Below are positions 21,680 to 33,839 of a stretch of DNA of 64,000 bases, in pieces. Each line of letters begins with the position of its first letter. Position 1 is the first letter of the stretch. The notes under the pieces are model-generated. The model searched no databases, was not told the DNA's origin, and was given only the letters and a program-made list of their open reading frames with translations. The translations under genes and the position numbers were made by a program. The stretch lies in contig NC_072801.1 in NCBI RefSeq assembly GCF_028583425.1, positions 19,302,001 to 19,366,000 on the forward strand, written 5' to 3'. This DNA is from Eublepharis macularius. Taxonomy: Eukaryota > Chordata > Lepidosauria > Squamata > Eublepharidae.

Positions 21680-22108
21680 TCAATATTAATAGGGCTCTGA
21701 AAAATAAAACTTTTATAGGAAGGCTATTCCAGAGGACCAGGGCAAAGTTGCCAAGAAGCCAGTTTTTCACCAATATGACTGATTTTTCTCCCTCATTCTA
21801 GTTGCCAGATAAGGGTCTTTAAGGGAACGGGAGAAACACCATCATCTTTATAAAATTATGCATAGGGTTGAGAAAGTGGACAGAGAGAACTTTTTCTCCT
21901 TTTATGACTAGAACTTGGGGGACTCAATGAAATTGATGGAGAATGGACAAAAACAGAATATACTTCTTCACTCTACAGGTAATTACATTGAGAGTGACTG
22001 CCATTGGACGAAGTGATGGCCGTTGTTACCAGAACTGCTCTTTTATTATAATGGGGAATTAGCTGTAGCAGTCTGTAACTATTAATATTAAGCGAGGATC
22101 ATAACCTA

Positions 22109-23390
22109 TGTATACGGAGGTCCCGATCCCAGACACTCTAGTGAAAAAGAGGCAGACAAGGAGTAAGGTCCAAACACGTGTATTGAGTGTAGCGTAAGCC
22201 TAGCTTGCACAATCATACAAAGAACACACAAGGTCTAAGAAATACAGGGTAGGAAATACAGAGACGTTCGCATTAGCGGGTTCCCAACGATGGTAAGGGA
22301 AATACTCACAATCCTGGAGCGAAGCAGAGACACGGCAGCGAGGGTGGCCCAATGCCAGCACTGGGACCACAGACGGACAGCAAGGAGGTCTGGATAGGGA
22401 ATGGCCGAGGCACCGAGTGGTCTGGGAGACCAGCTTAAATACCCCAAAACGTACCCTGGGGCTGGTGCTGTACTTGGTGGTTCTCACAGATTAAAACAAA
22501 GGGTCTAATGGGCTACTGAATGGCTTGGATGGGCCACTTTGGTAATCAGATTGTGATAAGTGACACCTCAGGAAGAGGGGACAAAAGAGGGAGGGGGAAA
22601 TCCAAGTGGGCTGAAAGGATGTTCCAGCGGACAGGGCTTGTCCTGATGTCATCAGCTTTGGAATGCGGAGGTTTCTTTGAGATGCATTCTTTAAGTGCTT
22701 GGGATGGTCGGCACTTAGTTCCTTCTCCGGGGCGGCTCCTAAGATATGCAGAGCGGGGCGAGGGGCTCTCGCTGCGGACGTGGTGTGCCCGCTTCGCCAA
22801 AATGGCTTCTCAAAGCAGTCTTCTTCCCAGGGTCTTCTGGCTGCCTGAGAACATGGATGCCGGCTGGGCATAGCTGGGGCTGGTTTGCAGGCTGCCTGGT
22901 AGCGAGGGCAAGCTCGGGGACCGGCCCGCGGGAGGCTCCAGGCGGGAACTGACCAGGGAGCGCCTAGCCAGGCTCGCTGGAGGTTTCCCCGGCAGGCGCC
23001 CGGCTGCTAGCAGCGGCTTGGGCCCATATGAGGCAGGCTTCCATGGAGGCAGCGGGAACAGCACACAAAACACAGTCCAGAGCAGGGAACAGGCACGGTC
23101 CGTGGCAGATGGCAATGCAGGCACGGGGCACCCTTGTAATAAAGTCCAAACGCACACTGGGAAGTCCAGATACAGGTCAGGGCAGGGCTGCCCAGAAAGA
23201 GAGTCCTTTGTGCAGTTATCCAAACATGGAGTCAGCAAACTACACAGTCTATTGCAGCCGCAAGGTAATTGACACGCAGGCAGGAAACTGACACGTGTAT
23301 CAGAGCACACACGTGCAAAGCAGTCTTTGGTGCAGCAGTGAAACAGTAATGCAGGAAACTTTAACACAGTTCATAGCAGGCTTCAAAGCA
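22109..23390 (-). mobile_element. Probable solo LTR, LTR-retrotransposon family unknown (fossil)
   Basis: A 1.3-kb GC-rich block is bounded on the minus strand by TG and CA ends, with a TATA-like tatttaag region near 22.44 kb and a downstream GC-rich segment, the layout of a long terminal repeat. There is no internal region or partner repeat in the window. The boundaries are approximate and no target-site duplication was established. The family could be Ty3/Gypsy-like. A CR1 3' end abuts it on the right. Confidence 0.45.
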
Positions 23391-23399
23391 GGGGAGGGG

Positions 23400-23695
23400 G
23401 CCTACTTGGCAACACCGTGAGCATAGATAGCTTTAAAAGGGGATTAGATGGATTTGTGGAGGATAGGTCTGTCAGTGGTACTACCATGGTGATGAAAGGG
23501 AACCTCCATATTCAGAGGCAGTAAACCTCTGAATTCCAGTACTAAGAGGCATCATTGGGGAAGGCCTTGACCTCTATACCCTGTTTGTCAGCCCTTCAGA
23601 GCAATTGGTTGTCTACTGTGTAAAACAGGATGCTGGACCCAGACAGACCATCCGTGTGATCCAGCAGGGCTACATTTTACGATTTTATGAGAATC
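23400..23695 (+). mobile_element. CR1 LINE 3' end
   Basis: The last bases of the coding part (agctttaaaaggggattaga) and the CR1 3' untranslated region (ggatttgtggaggatagg, caggatgctggacccagac) end near cgattttatgag, the worn terminal octamer region. Confidence 0.75.
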
Positions 23696-23936
23696 ATCAG
23701 TGCCTTCCTTCCTGATACTAATTTGCCTTTCTTGATCCCCACCCCCTAGCTTTGTAGCAAGTACATGACAGGTATCTAATAACCCAGTTTGTACCTTCCA
23801 AGAGTTTGCAACCCTAGCTGGCACTGCACAGGACAGCACCCACATCCTGGTGGAAGCCCTGTGAGCAAATATTGGAGTGGGGAGAGGAAGGAACCAACTG
23901 CTGAGGATGTAGGGTGGAGGCTGGCTTGGTGTCATT

Positions 23937-24013
23937 TATTCATTTATTGGAGGGTGAAATATAGTGTTGCCCATTTATTCATTTATTGCACACGTGAAAT
24001 ATAGTGTTGCCCA
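23937..24013. repeat. Two-unit tandem repeat, about 39 bp
   Basis: The unit catttattcatttattg followed by gtgaaatatagtgttgccc occurs twice in a row. Confidence 0.8.
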
Positions 24014-24014
24014 T

Positions 24015-24800
24015 ATCAGGTTAAGTTCATTAAAAATGTATTTTATTTACAGAAGAATGAAGTTACATCATATTCACTTCAGCCTTAACAGTCTCTTACA
24101 CAGACAGACGGTCAACCAATATTCAAATTGTTGCCCATACATTTATTCTTATATAATTCTTATATCGGAAGGGAAGTCCACTAGTTTCCCCTTTTTGATT
24201 GTGGGGGGCAGTAACATATGGAGCCTCTTTCAGCATGCAGGACAACTCTTAAGAATGAACCACATATTTGACTTCTGTGCTTTTGTAAATAAAACACAAT
24301 TTTAAGTAACCAGATATTTTTCTTTGGGGTTGGGGTTGTGGCAGGGGGTTGGCTCAAGTTTACCATGAGGTAATTGCTTATAGGTCTTCACTGAATTCGT
24401 CATTTTTTTTTAGCAATTATTGTTTTTGTCTCAAAATGTTCTTCACGTACATTTCCATGCAAGGACCCAAACTATATGACGAATGAACATAATAAGATTT
24501 AACAGCCAACCAATTGACAAATAAGATCTTTTCCCAGAATATTTGTGTCTTGGGGCAGTCCCACTGAAAGTGCAGGAAACTGGTCTTTTAGTTGTAAACA
24601 CCTCCCAAATGCCTCACTGTTATTCTGATAATGCCTTACCGGTAAAGGAGAATTTAAGTACCAAGAATATACTGATTTATAACAGCTCTCCTTTGATTTA
24701 AGCATGGTGATGACGCAGGGCCATAAAAGAAAAACAGACTACAAAACAGACTCTGGGATATGCATCTGGAACTTCTTCTCCCATTCTAATGGCTAAAATA
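24015..24800 (-). mobile_element. Decayed L1 ORF2 3' part
   Basis: A minus frame near 24.5-24.7 kb reads SVYSWYLNSPLPVRHYQ and later GLPQDTNILGKDLI. This resembles the L1 ORF2 C-terminal segments with the patterns RWYLTP and CPKTQIFWEKI. Stops and shifts are frequent. The end points are uncertain. Confidence 0.5.
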
Positions 24801-25143
24801 CATATGACATATAATTTGACTTTTAAAAGCAGCTGTGAGGGGGTCAGTCTGGCTAGGGTCTCCAGTAATGAGCTTCCCTTTATGCCATTCCCCCCCCTTC
24901 CACTGAAAATGACCCTCCCACATCTCTGTTTTCTTTATTGGGGAATAAATCACATGAGAGGGAGCATTTTCAATCAGGGAAACAGCACTGGAGGGGGTAG
25001 AATTGAGGGACAATTAACCCCTTCTTCCTCAGCATGATGGCCCCATTCCGCACCCCAAAACTCCCACTTTTTAAAAGCTCTAAATTGCATACTGGCATGT
25101 ATTGTTCAGACTTTAATTTGCTGTTCAGGAGTGTCTTCAGGGA

Positions 25144-26618
25144 CCGGGCACCCTGACCGGGCGGCTGATCCGCAAGGATTAGCCCCCAGGACTCCCAGGG
25201 AGGGAGCCAGGGTCCGGGACGCGGCGGGAAGAACTCCCCGAAATCAATGCGGGGGGGGAATTGCCCGTTTGTCCCTATGGAGGCCGGCAGACGTGCGCGG
25301 CGCCTCGAGTGCCGCCGGGCAACGAGAAACGGCAAATAAAAGAAACAGGCGGAAGCCCGTAAACAAGCGAATCCCTTCTGTTCTACAAGCGTTTGTGAAG
25401 GAGAGGTTGATCTGAAGAAGACTCGTTCTTCCCCTTCGCTGAGTTCCAGAATTTTGTTGGCGCCCCCCCCCCCCCCAAATGGCAGCAAAGAAGCAAAGTC
25501 CCGCTCTCGGTAAGTCAATCTCGGCTACCTTGAAGGGGGAGTCGCTCGAAGAGATGGTGCGCAGGGCGGTGGTGGAAGCCATAAAACCCTTTGTTGACAA
25601 GCTGAACGAAACTGATCAAAGGGTGGGCTTAATTGAAAGCGAAGTGAAAACCATTAAGGCAGCAGCGGGGGGGGGCAGAGAAGTCTGCTCTGGAAAGTGC
25701 GTCACTTGTGAAGGCTACAAAAAAGGAGCTGAAGCTGGTTGAGAACCAGCTGATCGGGCTACAGATGGAACGAACGCAGACAATTTTGCGTCTCCAAAAC
25801 GTGAAAGAGGAGGAAAAAGAGGATCTGTGGGAGGTGGTCTCGGAACTATTGGCGATACCCGCGAGGACGACTAAAGAAGAGGTTAAAAGCGCCATTTTGG
25901 AGGTCCGTTGGGCTTCTTCAAAATATGCAACAAAGCGACAGTTGCCTCGTGAGATCATTATTGACTTTTCATTTAAAAAGATTCGGGACACCATCCTATA
26001 TAACTCATACAATGCGGATTTGGACTTTATGGGTTTGAAAGTCAAGATTTTGAAGGACGTTCCATTTCTAGTCCGGAAACGGCGTTTTAAATATAAAAAG
26101 TTTGCAGCTCTTCTGAGGGACCATGGAATAAAGTACAAATGGTTATTCCCGGAAGGAATATGGTTCAGATATAAAGATCAGGCCTATAAGATATTATCAG
26201 AAGATCAACTAAAGGATTTTGAGAATAAAAACCCAGAACTCTGCTGCACCGAGAACGAAGAAAAGGAGGAGCCGTAGGGGGGGGGGAGGAGGAGGAGGAG
26301 AGCACCGCAACAGCGGTTGCACAGAGAGAACTGCGTCCGGGACCTAGAAGGGGGAGGAAAGTTTAATCAGAATTTGAAATGTTTATTCTCTGTATGATTA
26401 ACCACTCCATCATTATCCTATGGAGCTATTTTTGTATTATGACAGTATGAAGGGAAAACATTGAAGTGTAGTGTTTAGTGTTTGTAGTTCATTCCCCCCC
26501 TTTTTTCTTTTTCTTTTTTTCTTTTTCCACCCCCCTTTGTCCCTTCCCTCTCCCCTTTCCTTGTGATAGTCTTGTGTAGTGCTGTGTAGTGTTTTGTAGT
26601 TATGAAAAATAAAAAAAA
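25144..26618 (+). mobile_element. ORF1-only L1 element (HAL1-like), 17-bp TSD
   Basis: The perfect direct repeats aggagtgtcttcaggga at 25127-25143 and 26619-26635 define one insertion of about 1475 bp. It contains a GC-rich 5' region (25144-25478), an L1 ORF1 (25479-26277), a G-rich polypurine stretch just after the stop, a pyrimidine-rich 3' region and a terminal A run. ORF2 is absent altogether, not merely damaged. That is the design of half-L1 (HAL1) elements known from mammals, which borrow the machinery of full L1. The perfect duplication indicates a young copy. Confidence 0.85.
25479..26277 (+). CDS. L1 ORF1 protein (one frameshift)
   Basis: ORF1p is the L1 RNA-binding chaperone. The start is ATG at 25479, right after a C run. 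The first frame covers about 65 residues (MAAKKQSPALGK onward); the rest reads in another frame from about 25.67 kb, where a run of G lies, so one frameshift separates them. The second part has a helical segment, then the RRM-like LRLQNVKEEEKEDLWEVVSE, then the C-terminal domain with RRFKYKKFAALLRDHGIKY and WLFPEGIWFRYKDQA. The domain order matches vertebrate L1 ORF1p (Transposase_22). The stop is TAG at 26275-26277. Confidence 0.85.
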
Positions 26619-26639
26619 AGGAGTGTCTTCAGGGAGAAG

Positions 26640-27350
26640 ATTCAGACAGTGAGAACTTAAAAGACCTTGGCCAACAACTCCTTCCATTATTCTGCTTTCT
26701 CAGAGCCAACAAATTCAAACCCTGTTGGAACATTGCTGTGTTTCACACAAATGGGGGAAAGGTATTTTTTTTCTTCCCCCACTACAGAAGTCAGATAGGA
26801 AAATCTGTAACACTCTTAATATTTCCCACCTCTGCCCCAATGGGGATTCTGTCGTAATGGAATCTTGACTGCAGCCACCGGATTGCACAGGGCTTCAAAG
26901 CGAATCAGTGGATTCCAAGGGGATTTGGAGCTTGGCAGAATCCTGAGTGAACCACAGCTGTGGTTATCCCTGGTGGAATAAAGGAATTTCCAACCAGGCC
27001 TGGATTTCTGGATGAGGCTTCTCTTCCTCCCCTTGTTTACCACTGGGGGTTAGCCCGATTTCTTTTTAGCAGATGTTTATCTACTGAAAAAAGATCCTCT
27101 GGAGAGAGAACAAGCAGTCCACGGGGGGGGGGGGGGCAGAGCAGGTGGAAGTCATCATAACTTCCACAGACCTGGTACAGTCTACAGCTGCCATTGACTC
27201 TATTCTCCTTTCATTGGGGACTAGAGATAGATTAGGGGACCATTAAAATGGCCCACCCACAAAGGCTCATGGACCGTTCTAGATTCCAAAATGCCCTGGG
27301 AGGGGAGGATTCCAAACATTAGCTCTATTGAGAGCTTGGAATGTGAAGCT
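26640..27350. other. Intergenic, nothing recognised
   Basis: No exon or repeat is assigned. A G run lies at about 27.12 kb. Confidence 0.4.
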
Positions 27351-27960
27351 CCTCGAAGCTATTGATAACATTGCCCCTCACCAGCCTCTCCTGCCTTTGG
27401 TTTACCATGGAGCTGGGTGACCTAAACAGGACTGGAAGACAACTAGAAGGATGCTGGCAGAAAACTTGCGCTGAAACCAATAGAGCATGCAAAATAGTCC
27501 ATTGGAAGACCTATGAAGCAGCAATGAGAGCAGCAAAGAAAGGTTATTACTCTGCAACCATTGCATCAGCTAGTTCACGACTAATGCAGCTGTTCATTGA
27601 CATCTTCTAACTCCTACATCTGAACCTTTACATTCTCAATAACAGATAATTAGCTGTGATGTCTTTGCAAAGTTTTTTGTTGATAAAATAGCACAGATAC
27701 GCTTTGATCTGGATGCTAGCTGTAATATAGGCAAGGTGGCAGAAATGCTTAGTAAACTGATTCATGTATGGATCACTTTGAATCAGTTACCATGATCAAT
27801 ATCGACAAGATCCTGACATCTGTTCACTGGATCCTTTCCCATCTTGGTTGTTAAAATAATGGAAGGACCACATAAATGAGCCCTTGAGGTCTATTGTAAA
27901 TCAGTCACTAAGTCAGGGCACCTTCTCGTGGCCACTCAAACAGTTATCTGCCTGCTACTT

Positions 27961-28212
27961 AAAATAATAATAATAATAATAATATCTGATTCATATACTG
28001 CCCTCAGGACAACTTAACACACACTCAGAGCAGTTTTCAAAGTGTGTTATTATTATCCTCACAACAATCACCCTGTGAGGTGGGTGAGGCTGAGACAGCT
28101 CTGAGAAGCTGTGACTGACCCAAGGTCACTTAGCTGGCTTCAAGCGGAGGATTGAGAATCAAACCCGATTCTCCAGATTAGAGTCCTGCCACTCTTAACC
28201 ACCATACCAAAC
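27961..28212 (-). mobile_element. tRNA-derived MIR-like SINE with (TAA)n tail
   Basis: On the minus strand a tRNA-like head (agtttggtatggtggttaag) and a gggtttgattc B box lead into a body with gtgaccttgggtcagtcac and ctcacagggtgattgttgtg, ending in TTA repeats (TAA on the plus strand). The resemblance to MIR is strong in the core. It is inserted in the L2. Confidence 0.75.
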
Positions 28213-29689
28213 TATCCCTAGACAAAAGTCACATAGCCAACTACTGTCCAGCCTCTAATCTGCCCTTTCTTGGCAAACTGATAGCAAGAACAGTAGCTGA
28301 CCAACTCTTGAATAAAGTTTTGTTGGATAACTCTGGTTCTTTGGACCTTTTTCAGTCTGGATTCAGGACAGGCTATGGGATGGAGACGGCTCTGATGACG
28401 TTAGTGGATGATATCTGCCTGAATGTAGACATGCTTCTTTGTTGCTCCTCCTAAATCTATCTGCAGCCTTTGATACAACAGACCATGCCATCTTGTTGAG
28501 GCATTTGGAGGCAAAAGTGGGTATTAAGGGATGTGCCTTGGACTGGTTTGAATCATTTCTCATGGAACAGACTCAAAGCGTTGCTGTTGAAGACCAGCTA
28601 TCTCCAGAGTGGGAATTACCTTGCAGTGTTCCACAGGGCACAATCTTATCCCCCATGTGATTCAACCTCTGTGTAAAGCCTTTAGGAGAACTCATTCATA
28701 ACTATGGAATTGGATGCCATCAATATGCAGATGACTCCCAGCTCTATATCTTGCTATCCAAATGCAGTAGAGATCTCAGGTTGCTATCTGATGGCTGTGG
28801 TCAAGTAACTGAAAGGAAACAAATTAAAACTGAACTCAGACAAGACAGAAGTTATGCTGGTTGGGAAGGCAGAGATGTTGAAGGATCTTGTACTCACTTT
28901 CAGTAGAATTCATCTGACCCTTGCAGACTCAGTCAAGAGCCTAGAGCTTATACTGGATCCAGTACTACTGCTAGTAAAGTAAGTTAAGGCAGTTCCAAAA
29001 AATGCTTTCCACAAATTCAGACTAACCTGGAATATGGTCCCCTACCTCAACAAAGCCAATCTCGACAGCCGGATCCATGCCATGGTAACATCAAGACTTG
29101 ATTACTGTAATGCACTATACAGAAGTCTCTCCTCTAAATTAATTCAGAGACTCCAGTTGATGCAGGACATTATAGTTTGGCTATACCATGAATATTACTC
29201 GATTCTGCAGTCACTCCTTTGGCTACCTATCAGTTACAGGGCTCAATCTAAGGTATTGACTGTCACATACAAAGCCATTCGTGGCCTCGGTTCTTCATCT
29301 TTAGAGGACTGCCTCTCTCCCTATGCCCTTCCATGGCATCTTCACACTTCTGAACAGGGTCTTCTGCAGGTGCCACCTTGCATGTGGGCAAGATCAACAG
29401 CTGCCTGTATATGTGCCTTCTCTGTAGTGACCCCCACTTTATAGAATGGTTTACCTGAAGAGGTTTGGAAAGTTCCTGGCTTTCTTTAAACCATGCAAAA
29501 CTGAATTATTCAAGAGGGCTTTTTTACTCAGATAGGATGGTTGTAAGATAAGGAAGTAGTCTCAAAGTTGCCTCAATAAAAGGATAGAGAGTGACTATAT
29601 ACTTTACTACTACTGCTGCAAATAGGATAGATCATAGACTTTACTACTATTGCTGTAAGTATAATTCTGCAGCGTAGTTCCTATGTTGT

Positions 29690-29930
29690 TGTTGTTTATT
29701 ATATTTATATCCCGCCCTCCCCGCAAGCGGACTCAGGGCAGGTCACAACAGAAGATAAAATATACAAAGATAAAATCACAATCGATTAACACAGCTTTCT
29801 AATAAAACACCTGCTCACCGTATAAAAGTCATACAGCATCTGATGGAGGTGGAGGTGCGGCTTAACCATGCGTGTTCGCTTATATATGGGGTAGGTGGTC
29901 AATACCCCCTACAGACATAGAGGATTATTT
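29690..29930 (-). mobile_element. L2-like 3' end
   Basis: The plus-strand phrase tatcccgccctccccgcaag is the reverse of the 3' end seen at 8.5 kb, so this is a minus-strand truncated copy lying in the 3' region of the older L2. Confidence 0.6.
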
Positions 29931-30169
29931 AATATATTATTTGTTATTTAATATGTCATTCTTAGAATTGCTTATGCTCTGTTTCAGCATTCCTTGAACT
30001 CCGTACTGATTTCGGTTAGTTTAAATCTTTGCAAATTTGCATGCATATACCCTATGGTGTGTTTATTGAAATATATTTGGAATAGACTGTACTGACTCAC
30101 ACTATGCAATCTGCCTTGAATCTCTGAGAAAAGGGAACTATAAATAATGTAAATAAATAAATAAATAAA

Positions 30170-31970
30170 GCCATTACATCCAAGGTCAAGCTGTCATCCT
30201 TGGATTATTTGCCAGTTGTCTTGTCGAGTCTGATTTAGTAGCTCAAAAGGAAACCACACCATGGCCGAAGGAAGGAGTCAGATTCACGGGGCATGGGAGG
30301 GGGCAGTTTCCACTGACATTTTAGATGCAAACGTATGGAGTTGCCTCTTGCTGAATCAACATCACTCAGTATTGTCTGCTCCAACTGACAGCAGCTCTCC
30401 AGGGTCACTAACAGAGAAAGGACTTTCTCAGTGTCTGATACCTGAGATCTATTAATAGTATTGTCAAGGATGAGGCCCTTTGCATACAATTTGTGTGCTA
30501 TACAACCAAGACATAGCCCCTAAGGGATAGAAATCAGCACAGAACAGACAGACCCTAAATACAAGTCACCTCATATGTTTCAAGTTGTTAAAGTGCATTA
30601 AATACATTCTGTAAAACAAAAATGTTAAGTACTTTCCAGTTATCTGAGAGCCTTTGCTCTCATTAGGAGGAACTGGAGGGAAAGAGTTAGTTTCTACTGA
30701 GCTACTGAAAAGAATCCACAGAAAGTCTGTACAGGGAAGAAGCAAATCTGGAGATACGTTTTCCCACAACAGAAAGTAGTGTGTGGCTCATTCTTTGGAT
30801 AAACAAAACATGAGGATGTTGCAGCAAACCAATGAAGTACCTAAACTGTCAATTATGGGTTGGATCTCACAGGTCTATTTTGGCTGCTAGCAATACTTTC
30901 CAGTTGCAGCGCTGTTGGTCTCTGTGCCCCTGCTTGTAGAACCTCTGGCTGGCCACTGGAGAAAAGGATTCTAAGCCAGATGTTCCACTGGTCTGACCCA
31001 ACAACTCTATATTCTTGTGGCCTATAAGCACCTGTCTATCTATTACATTCATAGCTGTGGGCATTTAAGCATGAGCCTCTCAAATCCTAGTCTGGTAACT
31101 AAACTACTACACCCCACTGGTTTTCTACAACAGCTCCCCTTCCCTTTTCTGGAGACCTAGAGGATCCTGGTGGCAGCTCTACTCAACTTCATTTTACCCT
31201 CAACAAACCAGGGAGGTAGGTTCAGCTGAGAAATCATTCATGACTGGCTTGTGATGATGACCCAACAAGCTTCATGGGCTGAGTGGAGATTTGAACTCGG
31301 GTTCCCCTGGTCCCAGTTCAGTACTCTACCATTACTTTACAGCTGGATGCTTGGGCTCCCTTCCCATACTTCCCAGTTCTATACAGCATGCTGTGCAGCA
31401 AAATGGAACAACATCCAAAGCACAAAATTAATAATTGTCCCCAAAAAGGCTATTTAGTGTCCCTATCTATTATAGCAGAACAGAAGAGAGATCTGTATTC
31501 AGCTACCTCTGTTCCTTAGTTTTCAGAATTAAAATGTCAAGGCTGAAAAGCAACCTGGTTAAGTTAACCTGACATGGTGGAGCTAGGCTTTAAAGACAGA
31601 TTAGGTATCATATTATTTTCATTTCTTTTCCCACTTCATTTTAGGAATACAAAGAGAGACCGCAGGACCCCCTAATGCCTCGCCTATCCTCTTCTTCCTA
31701 CTTGAGTCCATGCCAGCTCTGAAAAGCAGAGAGCACACTGAAGTATTTTTTTCACATCTATGTGAAAAATATAGACGCAGGTGTGCATTTGAGAACTACA
31801 GTAGGCCACAACACTACCTCTCCTGCACCATCTTTCTAGTGTGGGCCACTGCAACATACATGCACACACTAGTCATGGGGTTGGCTGCTTTCTGTCTAGC
31901 TAACTGGTGAACTCTTTCCCATCCCCAAACTGCACCCGCCCCAGACACCACGCCAACATCTCCAGGAATG
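30170..31970. other. Intergenic with partial SINEs
   Basis: A partial tRNA-SINE lies at about 30.33-30.46 kb (cagcagctctccagggtcac) and a minus MIR-like SINE at about 31.19-31.34 kb. No host exon is recognised. Confidence 0.45.
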
Positions 31971-31979
31971 TTCCCAAGG

Positions 31980-32198
31980 TAGGGTTGCCAGCCTCCAGGT
32001 GGTAGCTGGAGATCTCCTGGAATTACAACTGATCTCCAGGCAACAGAGATAAGTTCCCCTGGAGAAAATGGCTGCTGTGAAGGTTGAACTCTATGGCATT
32101 ATACCACACTGAGTCTCCTCCCCAACCCAAAACCCACCCTCTCCAGGCTCTACCCCCAAAATCTCCAGGAATTTCCAAACCTGGACCTGGCAACCCTA
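31980..32198 (-). mobile_element. hAT MITE family A with perfect 8-bp TSD
   Basis: The element is bounded by TAGGGTTGCC and GGCAACCCTA, with tcccaagg at 31972-31979 and 32199-32206. The inner phrases run in reverse relative to the copy at 6.1 kb. Confidence 0.92.
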
Positions 32199-32431
32199 TC
32201 CCAAGGTGGAATTGGCAATTTTAATATGTGTACAGGACAAGTTGTGCGCATGTAGCCTATGTCAATTTGTGAACAAACGTGCAGCTGGTAGGCATGTAGG
32301 TGCTGTGGTCACATACAGAGAGCACACCTAGGAGGACAGGTGCAGTACTAGAGTTGCCAACACCAGCTTGGGAAATTCCTGGAGATTTGGGGACAGTGCC
32401 TGCAGACAGAGCTCTGCTGGGATGGTGTTGT

Positions 32432-33665
32432 TGTTGTTGTTTATAGTCCACCTTTCTCACTGAGATCCAAGGCAGAACACAATGCAAGTGAAAATACAAT
32501 ATAATCAACAGCTAGGACATTGACTGAAGAAACTACAATAATGAACAACTCTTAGGACATTCAGTGAAAGAGATACAATAGGGTACAGTAGCAGAAAATA
32601 GAAAAACAAGGACAGAGATGAAATCTTTCTGAAACAAAGCATAACTCATTTACATGGAATGTTTAGCAGTGTGGAAAGGCCTTATAAGGCACATGTCTAC
32701 ATCAGCAGAAAGTACCTAACAGAGTAGCAAATAATCCCTGGATCTAGCAGGGCATCTCTCTGAGCTACTTCTGACACAGCCGTATAATCTGGGTTGAAAG
32801 TCCTGCTGAACAATTCAGTTTTGCATAGTTTGTGGGAAGCAAGGAGAGCGGGAGCTTTTCTGACCTCCTCAGGCAGGCCACAGGAAAGTATGTGTGTGGC
32901 CAGCTGTTAATTTTGCCCAACTGCAGGGTGATATCTGCACAGAAGGCCCTGCCAAGATGAATAAAGCTGCTCTGGCAGATCATAAGGGGAGAGGCGGTTG
33001 CACATATGAGGGGCCAAGGCCATGAAGGGCTTTGAGTGTGATAGCCATTGGGCCCAGTATCTGATGAGAAGCCAATGGAGTGACTGCAAAATGGTAGTGA
33101 TAGGCATGCTCCATCTAGCTTCTGAGAATAAATGAGCTGCAGTGTTCTGTACCAGCTAAAGTCTCCAAGTTGACTTTGAAAACATTACATAGTCTAGTCT
33201 TAATTAGAGATGGGCACGAATCGGGGAAAAACCAAACCATGCAGTTCGTGGTTCATCAAATTTCACGAACTGCGAACCATGAACTTTTATGAACCTGCCC
33301 CTGGTTCACGAACCGGTTCATTTGGTTCGTGAAAACGTCACATCCAGGTCAGAAAACCATCACTTCCAGGCCAGCAGAAGGTCACTTTCAGGTCAGCAGA
33401 AGGTCTGCAGGAAGTCCATCCCCTGTTGCCTAGGAAACTGATTGATTGGCACCAGGCTGTCTGCAGTTATGAACAAAAAACCGAACCAAACGAACCAGTC
33501 TAAAGTTTGTGGCTGTTCGTCAGAAATGGGATCTGACGAACCGCGGTTCACGAACCATGAACCGGCCTGGTTCATGCTTAATTTTGGTTTGTATGTCGGT
33601 TCGTGCTCATCTCTAGTCTAATGTTAATGTGCCATGAATCCAAGTGGGCAGATTGGCCATGTCCA
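32432..33665 (-). mobile_element. L2 LINE 3' part, split by a hAT element
   Basis: The 3' end starts beside a TTG microsatellite at about 32.43 kb. C-terminal reverse transcriptase phrases (ACLRRSEKLPLSLLPTNYAK near 32.85 kb) follow on the minus strand. It is closely related to the L2 at 18.4-20.4 kb but lacks the 390-bp insert, and so supplies the empty site for that insert. The hAT element at 33205-33615 interrupts it. Confidence 0.8.
33205..33615. mobile_element. hAT-like MITE (ends tagagatgggcacgaa), about 410 bp
   Basis: The ends TAGAGATGGGCACGAA and TTCGTGCTCATCTCTA are inverted repeats with one mismatch. The flanks gtcttaat (33197-33204) and gtctaatg differ by one indel, consistent with an 8-bp duplication. 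The interior is rich in short self-complementary ggttcgtg/cacgaacc strings and has no coding frame. Confidence 0.8.
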
Positions 33666-33666
33666 G

Positions 33667-33832
33667 GTAGGGATGTCACTCTAGAATTCCCCTTTCTCTT
33701 AGAATGTGTGGTATACATTTTGTCCTTAGAAGCTGCCATTTCTTCTAGGGGAACCGATCTTGGTAGTCTAGAAATCAATTGTAATTCTGCGAGAACTCCA
33801 GGCCCCAATTTGAGGTTTGTATCCCTATCCAA
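33667..33832 (+). mobile_element. hAT MITE family A, very diverged
   Basis: The phrases ctgccatttcttctagggga, accgatcttggtagtctag and caattgtaattctgcgag keep the order of family A. The ends are worn. Confidence 0.55.
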
Positions 33833-33839
33833 TACTCAC

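Larger units (their letters stand above)
27362..30168 (+). mobile_element. L2 LINE, long but decayed, with two inserts
   Basis: In order on the plus strand: pre-RT linker AAMRAAKKGYYSATIASASS (27.53 kb), the phrase matching FQSGFRTGYGMETALMTLVD (28.35 kb), LNLSAAFDTTDHAILLRHLE (28.45 kb), CSVPQGTILSPM (28.62 kb), HQYADDSQLY (28.72 kb), then SRLDYCNALYRSLSSKLIQR (29.09 kb), and the 3' end with (AATA)n at about 30.15 kb. Stops interrupt it many times. A SINE sits at 27961-28212 and another L2-type 3' end at about 29690-29930. Confidence 0.85.

Noticed and set aside
22491-23367. Long frames suggesting a GC-rich host gene
   Set aside because: No family resemblance or splice structure, and the block has LTR layout.
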